A DNA stretch of 7,212 bases, from contig SSTB01000195.1 of the NCBI GenBank assembly GCA_009469665.1, positions 1 to 7,212 of the forward strand. The letters are read 5' to 3'. Shown piece by piece: positions 1-4,892 of this stretch. The notes below the pieces were generated by a model, which was not told the origin of the DNA, did not search any database, and saw nothing but the letters and a program-made list of their open reading frames with translations. The DNA comes from Azonexaceae bacterium. Lineage in GTDB: Bacteria > Pseudomonadota > Gammaproteobacteria > Burkholderiales > Rhodocyclaceae. The position numbers and the translations under genes are program-made. The first letter of the stretch is position 1; each line of letters begins with the position of its first letter.

Positions 1-317
1 ACAGCCTTGGAGTTCTCGTCGTAGCCGTAGCCCTGCCAGGGTTCCGGGGTGAACACGGCGAGGTACTTCAGGATGCGCATGGACGGAATGCCATACACGA
101 TGATCTGGCCCGACTGGCCCCCGGAGCTGAACACCACGAACTCATCGCGCTTGCCGGTCGGAACGTAGGTCTTGGCCGCGGCCAGCAGATCCTGCTGGCT
201 CAGGTTGCGACGCTTCATCACGTCCTGCAGCGACTCGGCGGACCACGCTGAGGCGGCGCCGAATCCGAGGCCGGCTGCGACCAGCAGCGCGGTGGATTTC
301 ACTGCAAATTTTCTCAT
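1..317 (-). CDS. nosZ: Nitrous oxide reductase NosZ, clade II (Sec-type), N-terminal 105 residues, cut by window edge
   Basis: NosZ reduces N2O to N2 in the periplasm with CuA and CuZ copper centres. Only the first 105 codons are present; the rest runs off the left edge. Residues 1-24 or 1-27 form a signal peptide (basic MRKF start, hydrophobic core 9-22, likely cleavage after ASA or WSA). There is no twin-arginine motif; the RR at 36-37 lies after the signal peptide. The mature start matches my memory of clade II (atypical, Sec-exported) NosZ: LLAAAKTYVPTGKRDE (44-59), FSSGGQSGQ (63-71), SMRILKY (79-85) and FTPEPWQGYGY (89-99). The copper-ligand histidines lie outside the window. The ATG at 317 has GGGAG (complement of 326-330) eight bases upstream. 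It is divergent from a copper-chaperone operon. The family call is strong; the clade call rests on the signal peptide and N-terminal motifs. Confidence 0.93.
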   Translation of the reverse strand, partial: MRKFAVKSTALLVAAGLGFGAASAWSAESLQDVMKRRNLSQQDLLAAAKTYVPTGKRDEFVVFSSGGQSGQIIVYGIPSMRILKYLAVFTPEPWQGYGYDENSKA

Positions 318-389
318 CTCGATATCTCCCATTTAATCAAGGGTTTGTAGACCTTCTTCCCTCCATTGGCACAGCATCCACAGTCCACT

Positions 390-404
390 GCGACAATTTG
401 CCGC
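390..404. promoter_or_regulatory. RegA/RegR-like box upstream of nosZ
   Basis: GCGACAATTTGCCGC is an inverted repeat of the form GCGNC-N5-GNCGC. It fits the RegR/RegA consensus as I remember it (GNGRCRTTNNGNCGC) with one mismatch. The flanks extend it to TGCGAC...GCCGCA (389-405), and the 17-mer recurs with one change at 4196-4212, beside regB. It would span about -4 to +11 of the nosZ start predicted from the neighbouring FNR-like box, which suggests repression or modulation there. It lies near -86 of the copper operon on the other side. Binding by RegA is inference. Confidence 0.55.
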
Positions 405-406
405 AC

Positions 407-412
407 ACTGTA
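407..412 (-). promoter_or_regulatory. Predicted -10 hexamer of nosZ promoter
   Basis: The minus strand reads TACAGT, 4 of 6 to TATAAT. It sits exactly at -12 to -7 if the FNR-like box at 435-448 is centred at -41.5, giving a start near 400 and a leader of about 82 bases before the nosZ ATG. No good -35 hexamer is needed at a class II FNR-dependent promoter. Confidence 0.4.
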
Positions 413-434
413 TGCCGCTGAGGCTGTGAAAAAA

Positions 435-448
435 TTGACGCGCATTAA
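435..448. promoter_or_regulatory. FNR/Dnr/Anr-like box between nosZ and copper operon
   Basis: TTGAC-GCGC-ATTAA matches TTGAT-N4-ATCAA at 8 of 10 conserved positions, with one mismatch in each half. It lies between two divergent operons expected to be induced by low oxygen or nitrogen oxides. Its centre (441.5) is 41.5 bases from the predicted starts on both sides, near 400 toward nosZ and near 483 toward the copper operon. Whether FNR, Anr or a Dnr/Nnr-type NO regulator would bind cannot be told from the box. Confidence 0.55.
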
Positions 449-469
449 GTTTTCGCGGCCTCCTTGCCG

Positions 470-475
470 CAGAAT
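470..475 (+). promoter_or_regulatory. Possible -10 hexamer of the copper-chaperone operon
   Basis: CAGAAT (4 of 6 to TATAAT) lies within one base of the class II spacing from the FNR-like box at 435-448. It predicts a start near 482-483 and a leader of about 28 bases before the TTG at 511. The match is weak and is supported mainly by position. Confidence 0.3.
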
Positions 476-510
476 CGCTTCCCGTTTCTCCTACTGGCGC
501 GAGTTTCGTC

Positions 511-978
511 TTGAATAAGAAGATGCTGATCGACGCGATCGGCCTGCTCCTCATGGCCTTGATTGTCGTGGTCGGGTACAAGCTTTCGCCGCTTCTTTTG
601 CCCAAGGCGGATGTCACGGCGACGCCGGACCCCGCCTGCGATCTGCACCGCAATCCGTGCGCTGCGGCCCTTCCCGGAGGGGGGCGGGTGGAGTTGTCAC
701 TTGCTCCGCGGCCCATTCCCATGATCAAACCCCTGCGGGTCGAGGTGGTCGTCCAGGGTCGTGGAGTCTCTACCGCCGAGGTCGATTTTGCCGGGGTGTC
801 CATGAACATGGGACTCAACCGCCCCCGGCTGGCCGCAGGGGAAGAAGGGCGCTTTTCCGGGGAGGCGACCTTGCCCGTGTGCGTGACGGGAACCATGGAC
901 TGGCAAGCTACCGTCCTGCTCGAAACTGAGCGGGAGCGTATTGCCATACCGTTCCGTTTCGGATCTCAGCCGAGGTAG
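511..978 (+). CDS. Membrane-anchored periplasmic protein of unknown function, Sco/PCu(A)C-associated
   Basis: A 155-residue protein with one N-terminal membrane segment (about 6-30) and a soluble periplasmic domain. Visible features are a Cys pair (C43, C50, spacing CX6C), a Met pair in SMNMGLNRPRL (97-107), and C124 in LPVCVTG followed by M129. The beta-rich pattern with a Met pair resembles FixH/YtkA-type periplasmic domains linked to metal or oxidase assembly, and I recall similar proteins beside sco genes in betaproteobacteria. Copper binding by the Cys and Met residues is inference. No reaction can be assigned. The start is uncertain: TTG at 511 has only a weak upstream GCGAG, while the in-frame ATG at 523 has a purine run with no spacer. 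The stop is three bases before the sco1 start, so it is the first gene of that operon. Confidence 0.82.
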   Translation: MNKKMLIDAIGLLLMALIVVVGYKLSPLLLPKADVTATPDPACDLHRNPCAAALPGGGRVELSLAPRPIPMIKPLRVEVVVQGRGVSTAEVDFAGVSMNMGLNRPRLAAGEEGRFSGEATLPVCVTGTMDWQATVLLETERERIAIPFRFGSQPR

Positions 979-981
979 AGG

Positions 982-1578
982 GTGTCCCTGCGCGTCCTGC
1001 AAATCATCGCCGCTCTGCTTGCCGCTGCCGTCATCGGCCTGGCGCTGTTCTGGCACCCGGAGCCGGTGCCGCGGGCCTTGCCGCGCGCGCCGGAGCCCGC
1101 GGGGGGCGATTTCACCTTGGCCTCCGCGGATGGGCCGGTGAGCCTCTCCGCCATGCGCGGGAAGGTTGTCCTGATCTATTTCGGCTATACCTACTGTCCC
1201 GACATTTGCCCGACTGCGTTGGCGGCCGTGTCTGATGCCTTGGAACGGCTCAGCCGCGAGGAATTGGCGCGGGTCAGCGTGCTATTCGTTTCCGTCGACC
1301 CGGCCAGGGATACGGTGGGCCACCTCAAGGAATACGCGGCCTTTTTCCATCCGGCCATCCTTGGCGTAACCGGCAGCGAGGCCCAGATCACCGAGATCGC
1401 CGCCCGCTATGGTGTCTATTACGCCCGCCAGCCGGAGGCGTCCGGCGGCGGCTACGCCGTCGATCACAGCTCAGACTTGCACCTGATCGCGCCGGAGGGC
1501 CGCCCCGCCGGTCGCTTGCCCCACGGCGCCGGTCCCGACCAGATCGTGGCGGAAATCCGCCGCCTGCTGGAGTACTGA
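982..1578 (+). CDS. sco1: SCO1/SenC family copper chaperone, membrane-anchored
   Basis: A 198-residue thioredoxin-fold protein that binds copper in the periplasm and helps metallate CuA sites, classically of cytochrome c oxidase. An N-terminal membrane anchor spans about 5-24, followed by a Pro-rich linker. The copper-binding CPDICP motif gives C72 and C76, and the third ligand is H162 in VDHSSDLHL; all three are present, so it should be functional. VDPARDT (105-111) is the usual SCO strand motif. Length is typical. It starts with GTG at 982, three bases after the upstream stop, with GAGG at 972-975. In Rhodobacter the homologue SenC lies next to regA, and here it is separated from regBA by only one gene and a palindrome. 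With nosZ divergent, NosZ CuA is a plausible client, but an oxidase encoded elsewhere is equally possible. Confidence 0.95.
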   Translation: MSLRVLQIIAALLAAAVIGLALFWHPEPVPRALPRAPEPAGGDFTLASADGPVSLSAMRGKVVLIYFGYTYCPDICPTALAAVSDALERLSREELARVSVLFVSVDPARDTVGHLKEYAAFFHPAILGVTGSEAQITEIAARYGVYYARQPEASGGGYAVDHSSDLHLIAPEGRPAGRLPHGAGPDQIVAEIRRLLEY

Positions 1579-1609
1579 TTTTCACCATCCCGATCGAGAG
1601 GAAGTCACC

Positions 1610-2077
1610 ATGTTGAAGAAGATTTGCCTGTTGGCCGCCCTGGCCACCGCCATCCCCGCCTGGGCCGGCTCCGCCGACGAGGTATCGGTCGAAGGCCCCT
1701 ATGTCCGCATGGCGCCCCCGGGGGCGCCCGCGACGGCCGCATTCATGGTGCTCAGGAATTCCGGCGGCAAGGCGGCTCGTCTGGTCAAGGTCGACAACCG
1801 CGTTGCCAAGATCACCGAATTGCACAACCACCTCAACGACGGCGGTGTGATGCGCATGCGGCAGGTCAAGGCCATCGAGATCCCCGCCAAGGGTGAGGTG
1901 AGTCTGGCGCCGGGAGGTCTGCACGTGATGCTCATCGATCTCAAGGCGCCCCTCACGGAGGGGGCCAGCGTGCCGCTCACCCTGGGATTCGACGATGGCA
2001 GCAGCAAGACCGTCGACGCCAAGGTCGTGCGCCCTGGAGCCGCCGCCCAGGAACATCAGCACGGCCACCATCACTGA
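1610..2077 (+). CDS. Periplasmic copper chaperone PCu(A)C with His-rich C-terminus
   Basis: A 155-residue exported protein of the PCu(A)C family (DUF461), which hands Cu(I) to Sco proteins and CuA sites in the periplasm. The signal peptide is about 1-19 with AWA cleavage. The family copper motif is present: H72 (with H74) in ELHNHL, M83 in VMRMR, then 21 residues to H105 and M107 in GLHVM. The spacing from the first His to the first Met is one shorter than the textbook HMX10M. The tail HQHGHHH (149-155) is an extra probable metal site, seen in many family members. The ATG at 1610 has AGAGGAAG a short distance upstream. It lies 31 bases after sco1, third gene of the operon. Known names include pcuC and pccA. 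Confidence 0.95.
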   Translation: MLKKICLLAALATAIPAWAGSADEVSVEGPYVRMAPPGAPATAAFMVLRNSGGKAARLVKVDNRVAKITELHNHLNDGGVMRMRQVKAIEIPAKGEVSLAPGGLHVMLIDLKAPLTEGASVPLTLGFDDGSSKTVDAKVVRPGAAAQEHQHGHHH

Positions 2078-2175
2078 TCCTAGAAACCTCGGTTGACCGC
2101 TTGTCAGTCCCTGGAAAGCCTTGTGCCTTGAACCTCCGGGCACCTTCGCGACGCTCACCCGTCGGGTCCATCGCT

Positions 2176-2293
2176 ACGAGCCCGTTGGCGCATCCGGGCG
2201 GGCGCCTGGCTTTGTCGCTCCTCCTCGCAGGCATGTGCCTGCCGCGTCGTCGCTTGGCGCCAGACACCCGCCCGAACGCACTAACGGGCTCGT
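2176..2293. repeat. 118-base imperfect palindrome (possible dispersed repeat or structured RNA)
   Basis: Two 35-base arms (2176-2210 and 2259-2293) pair almost end to end. The outer 11 bases, ACGAGCCCGTT against AACGGGCTCGT, are perfect. An inner GCAGGCA/TGCCTGC palindrome (2227-2242) caps the structure. Of the six imperfect positions in the arms, five become G-U pairs if the minus strand is transcribed and only one does on the plus strand. So the better folding RNA is read in the direction of regBA. It lies between the convergent ends of the PCu(A)C gene and regA. It has no credible gene and no IS-like terminal repeats or transposase. It could be an intergenic repeat family member, a 3' RNA structure or a bidirectional transcription block. 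Confidence 0.6.
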
Positions 2294-2330
2294 CCAACTG
2301 AGGTTGCTAGGCCGATTGACCCACGCGAAA

Positions 2331-2347
2331 GGGGCGGGGTACGCCCC
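2331..2347 (-). terminator. Probable terminator hairpin of regBA
   Basis: Sixteen bases beyond the regA stop, the minus strand reads GGGGCG-TACCC-CGCCCC followed by TTTCGCG: a six-pair all-GC stem with a short loop and only three T residues. The stem is strong but the T tract is poor, so termination may be partial or Rho-assisted. Confidence 0.4.
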
Positions 2348-2362
2348 GATGCCCTCAGGGCG

Positions 2363-2896
2363 TCAGTGTTTCACGGGGCGTTTGGCCAGTTTGCGCTGCA
2401 AGGTGCGCCGGTGCATCTTCAGGGCGCGGGCCGTGGCGGAAATATTGCCGTCGTTTTCGTGCAGGACGCGCTGAATGTGCTCCCACTCCAGTCGGTCCAC
2501 CGAGAGGGGCTCGTCGGAGGGGATGCAATCGATATCCGGCGTCTCGGCATCGGCGAAGGCTGCCAGGATCGCCTCCAGTTCAACCGGCTTGGCCAGGTAC
2601 TGCACGGCCCCCAGCTTGATGGCGTCGACCGCCGTGGTGATGCTGGCATAGCCGGTCAGGACCACGATGCGGCATTCGGGGTTGAGCGCGAGAAGTTGTG
2701 GAATGAGGGCCAGGCCGGAACTGCCCCCCAAGTTGAGGTCGAGGACTACCCGTTGCGGTGGCGCGGCCAAGGCCTGGGCCAACGCATCCTCTGGCGTGGT
2801 CGCGCCGCGGGCGGCGAGATCGCGACGCTGCAGGGCACGCACGAGTACGCTATTGAAGGTGGAGTCATCGTCGATGACGAGGATGGAGTCTTTCAT
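2363..2896 (-). CDS. regA: Redox response regulator RegA/PrrA/ActR family
   Basis: A 177-residue two-domain response regulator, the DNA-binding partner of RegB. The receiver domain (1-120) has acidic D9-D11, phosphoacceptor D53 in VVLDLNLG, T81 and K103 in YLAKP. The C-terminal Fis-type helix-turn-helix (about 133-173) includes ISATARALKMHRR and the family hallmark HRRTLQRKLAKR. Length matches the family (about 180). Such regulators globally control aerobic and anaerobic respiration, cytochromes, denitrification and carbon or nitrogen fixation according to redox state. Its ATG overlaps the regB stop as ATGA, so the two are translationally coupled. RegA-like boxes lie upstream of its own operon and of nosZ, suggesting autoregulation and direct control of neighbours. 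In pseudomonads the equivalent is called RoxR. Confidence 0.95.
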   Translation of the reverse strand: MKDSILVIDDDSTFNSVLVRALQRRDLAARGATTPEDALAQALAAPPQRVVLDLNLGGSSGLALIPQLLALNPECRIVVLTGYASITTAVDAIKLGAVQYLAKPVELEAILAAFADAETPDIDCIPSDEPLSVDRLEWEHIQRVLHENDGNISATARALKMHRRTLQRKLAKRPVKH

Positions 2897-4149
2897 GGCG
2901 GGGCGAGGGGAAGTTCCAGGCGGGCGATGGCTCCGCCAGCGGGGTCATTGCTCAGCGCGAGGGTGCCGCCGCGCCTTTCGATGGCTGAGCGGGCCAGCAG
3001 GAGCCCGATGCCGCTGCCGCCGGCGTGGGCGGGGAAAGCCCGCTGTCCGCCTTCCGCGAGGACGTTCGGCGGGAAGCCGGGGCCGTGGTCACGGATAGCC
3101 ACCACGAGCCTTTCGGCACTCCAGGAAACAAGGATTTCGACAGGTTGCGGCGATGTGTTGGCAGCGTTGTTGAGCAGGTTGATCACTGCCTGGCCCAGGG
3201 TGGGGTCGGCAACGATGTCGGGAGGAGGGTGGGGACCGCTGGCGGTGAACCCGTGGCGGGCATCGGGGCGTAGTTCCTCCCAGCGGGTCATGATGCCGGC
3301 GAGCCACTGATCGACGGGCCGTGGGGCTGCGGCGTCCAGTCTTTCGGCGCCGGCGCGCCGCGACAGCCCGGTGATGATGTCCTTGCAGACGCTGATCTGC
3401 CGACGCAGGAGGGTCACGTCGTCGTGCAGGGCGCCGGGCAAATTGGCATCCCGGGCGAGTTCCCCCGCCACGACCGCCATGGTCGCCAGGGGGGTGCCCA
3501 GTTCGTGGGCTGCGCCCGCGGCGAGGGCGCCCAGGGCGACCAGACGTTCGTCGCGCAGGGCCGCTTCCCGAGCGGCGGCGAGCGCAGCGTCGCGCTGCCG
3601 GATGAGGGCGCTCAGGCGCACCACGAACCATGCGATCATCCCCGACGACACGGCGAAGGTGATCCACATGCCTCCAAGGTGAAGGCGGGTCGCCCGCTCG
3701 CCGTCGGCCAGGGGCAGGGGAAGGTAGACCCCCATGAGCAGGGAATAGAGTGCGATGGCCAGGGCGCCGGTAGTGAGCACCCAGGCGGTCGGTAGAGCGA
3801 GGGCGGCGATGGCGACCGGCGGCAGCAGCAGGGAAACCAGGGGGTTGGTGGCGCCGCCGCTGAAGAAGACGAGCGCGCCCAGCGTACCGAGATCCAGCCA
3901 GAGCTGCAGGGCGAACTCGCTCGCCGTGACGCGAGCGCCGCGGCCGAGGCGGACCAGGGTGATGCCGTTCTGCGCCGCCGCGATGGCGATCAGCAACAGC
4001 ATGGGGAGGAGGGGCAGCGGAACGCCCAGAAGGGGGTCGGTCACCACCACCAGCACGGCCATGACACCCAGTACCAGCCAGCGGGCCGCACACAGCCGGC
4101 GCAGGCTTGCGGACAGCGTGTCGGCGTCGGGGGCGGGCGTGGCGACCAT
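2893..4149 (-). CDS. regB: Redox sensor histidine kinase RegB/PrrB family
   Basis: A membrane kinase of 418 residues from the ATG at 4149. About six hydrophobic segments span residues 23-178. The quinone-site motif GGxxNPF appears as GGATNPL (98-104), with Leu in place of Phe. The H-box is GAAHELGTPL with H215, and the redox-active Cys is C255 in ISVCKDIITGLS. The kinase domain has the N-box NLLNNAANTS, the G1 box RDHGPGF and the G2 box GSGIGLLLA. RegB phosphorylates RegA when the respiratory chain is reduced and is held off by oxidised quinone and by thiol oxidation. The start is uncertain: the ATG lacks a Shine-Dalgarno sequence, and in-frame TTG codons exist at 4176 (with GGGG just upstream) and 4203. 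A -10-like GATAAT would place transcription start on the ATG itself. It is coupled to regA and divergent from the cytochrome gene. Confidence 0.94.
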   Translation of the reverse strand: MVATPAPDADTLSASLRRLCAARWLVLGVMAVLVVVTDPLLGVPLPLLPMLLLIAIAAAQNGITLVRLGRGARVTASEFALQLWLDLGTLGALVFFSGGATNPLVSLLLPPVAIAALALPTAWVLTTGALAIALYSLLMGVYLPLPLADGERATRLHLGGMWITFAVSSGMIAWFVVRLSALIRQRDAALAAAREAALRDERLVALGALAAGAAHELGTPLATMAVVAGELARDANLPGALHDDVTLLRRQISVCKDIITGLSRRAGAERLDAAAPRPVDQWLAGIMTRWEELRPDARHGFTASGPHPPPDIVADPTLGQAVINLLNNAANTSPQPVEILVSWSAERLVVAIRDHGPGFPPNVLAEGGQRAFPAHAGGSGIGLLLARSAIERRGGTLALSNDPAGGAIARLELPLAPP

Positions 4150-4155
4150 GGCCGG

Positions 4156-4161
4156 ATTATC
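4156..4161 (-). promoter_or_regulatory. Candidate -10 hexamer of regBA promoter
   Basis: The minus strand reads GATAAT, 5 of 6 to TATAAT. With a standard six-base discriminator, transcription would begin at 4149, the A of the regB ATG, giving a leaderless mRNA. This would explain the missing ribosome site. There is no good -35 at 17 bases upstream (GGGAAA). Confidence 0.38.
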
Positions 4162-4162
4162 G

Positions 4163-4176
4163 GTGATATGGGTCAA
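4163..4176. promoter_or_regulatory. FNR/Dnr-like box between regB and cytochrome c4
   Basis: GTGAT-ATGG-GTCAA matches TTGAT-N4-ATCAA at 8 of 10 conserved positions. Its centre (4169.5) is 41.5 bases before a cytochrome start at 4211 predicted by the -10-like GACAAT (4199-4204), the class II activation spacing. Toward regB it would sit at about -20.5, where binding would be expected to repress. Confidence 0.5.
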
Positions 4177-4196
4177 TTTTTCCCCGCAACCCCCGT

Positions 4197-4211
4197 GCGA
4201 CAATTCGCCGC
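4197..4211. promoter_or_regulatory. RegA/RegR-like box at the cytochrome c4 / regB control region
   Basis: GCGACAATTCGCCGC has the same GCGNC-N5-GNCGC form as the box at 390-404. The extended 17-mers (4196-4212 and 389-405) differ at one base. It spans about -14 to +1 of the predicted cytochrome start and is centred near -55 of regB, a suitable place for autoactivation of regBA. Binding is inference. Confidence 0.52.
4199..4204 (+). promoter_or_regulatory. Predicted -10 hexamer of cytochrome c4 promoter
   Basis: GACAAT (4 of 6 to TATAAT) lies at exactly -12 to -7 if the FNR-like box at 4163-4176 is centred at -41.5, giving a start at 4211 and a 25-base leader. It lies inside the RegA-like box, so RegA and polymerase would compete for it. 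Confidence 0.38.
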
Positions 4212-4224
4212 ATCGATTTTCTTC

Positions 4225-4228
4225 GAGG
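4225..4228 (+). promoter_or_regulatory. Ribosome binding site deciding the cytochrome c4 start
   Basis: GAGG ends seven bases before the ATG at 4236. It favours that ATG over the in-frame TTG at 4230, which would leave almost no spacer. Confidence 0.6.
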
Positions 4229-4235
4229 CTTGCCG

Positions 4236-4892
4236 ATGTCTGCCTTCCGTTTTCTTCCCTTGCTCCTTGTGCTGGCCGCCGGGTCGGCGGTCGCGGCGGA
4301 CCTCGAGAAAGGCAGGGAAATCAACGGCACCTGCGCGGCCTGTCACGGGGAGTTCGGTCAAGGGGGCAAGAAGGGCGAGTATCCGCGCATCGCGGGCCAG
4401 CGGGCCGGCTACATCATGGACCAATTGAAGAGCTTTCGTTCCCGTACCCGGGTGAACATTCCCATGTTTCCCTATACCCAGGAAAGAGAATTGCCAGACG
4501 AGGACATTCGCGACGTGGCGGAATACCTGGCCGCCATCGAATTGCCGACCAGGATGCCCACCTTCAAGGGGGACGAAGACGCCCTGACCCGCCTGCAGAT
4601 GGTGGACAAAGTGATGATCATTCCCCGCTCTGAAGGGGATATCGAGAACGGCGGAGCGGTGTACCAGAAGCTCTGTGTCACCTGCCATGCCAAGACTGGT
4701 CTGGGGCGCGGCAAATTTCCCATGCTGGTGGGGCAATACACCAATTACCTCAAGCGTCAGATCGACGCCTACGTGAAGGGCGAGCGTCCCCACGACGAGG
4801 AAGGCAAGGGCGGTGTTCTCAACACCTTGAAGGAAAAGGACATCCAGGACGTGCTTGCCTATCTCACCACCTTGCAGGGGCCGAGCGAATGA
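4236..4892 (+). CDS. Diheme cytochrome c4-like electron carrier
   Basis: A 218-residue periplasmic cytochrome c with two class I domains, an internal duplication typical of cytochrome c4. The signal peptide is 1-21 (cleavage after AVAA). Heme 1 attaches at CAACH (33-37) with M77 in NIPMFPYTQ as the likely axial Met. Heme 2 attaches at CVTCH (147-151). The second domain keeps the end pattern KEKDIQDVLAYLTTL, but no Met lies in the usual place before it; M163 in KFPML and H186 in RPHDEE are the nearest candidate ligands. Family members pass electrons from the bc1 complex to oxidases or anaerobic reductases. A role as donor to NosZ or a cbb3-type oxidase is possible but unproven. It is divergent from regB under a shared control region and overlaps the next gene as ATGA. 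Confidence 0.92.
   Translation: MSAFRFLPLLLVLAAGSAVAADLEKGREINGTCAACHGEFGQGGKKGEYPRIAGQRAGYIMDQLKSFRSRTRVNIPMFPYTQERELPDEDIRDVAEYLAAIELPTRMPTFKGDEDALTRLQMVDKVMIIPRSEGDIENGGAVYQKLCVTCHAKTGLGRGKFPMLVGQYTNYLKRQIDAYVKGERPHDEEGKGGVLNTLKEKDIQDVLAYLTTLQGPSE

Noticed and set aside
333..947. 204-codon open frame on the minus strand
   Set aside because: It is antisense to the Sco-associated gene, which has a clear membrane segment and operon context; the translation is low-complexity and Arg/Ser-rich, as expected of a GC-rich shadow frame, and it covers the nosZ control region.
2093..2106. TTGACCGCTTGTCA as another FNR-like box
   Set aside because: Only one half-site is good; the second half does not match ATCAA, and no gene starts nearby.
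1388..2158. 256-codon open frame on the minus strand
   Set aside because: It is antisense to sco1 and the PCu(A)C gene, both of which carry intact family motifs; the translation shows no domain and becomes Arg/Gly-rich.
2176..2293. Integron attC site
   Set aside because: The size and imperfect palindrome fit, but the core-site form GTTRRRY/RYYYAAC is not met at either end and no integrase or cassette array is present.
2101..2474. Short open frames across the 2078-2362 gap
   Set aside because: They run through the palindrome arms, are rich in Arg and Pro, and lack a ribosome site; the DNA or RNA structure explains the region better.
2366..3310. 314-codon open frame on the plus strand
   Set aside because: It is fully antisense to regA and the 3' part of regB, whose active-site motifs are all intact; long antisense frames are common in high-GC DNA.
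4150..4203. TTG-initiated 18-residue extension of RegB
   Set aside because: It would read through the FNR-like box and part of the RegA-like box, and adds no recognisable feature. It is not excluded, only less likely than the ATG.
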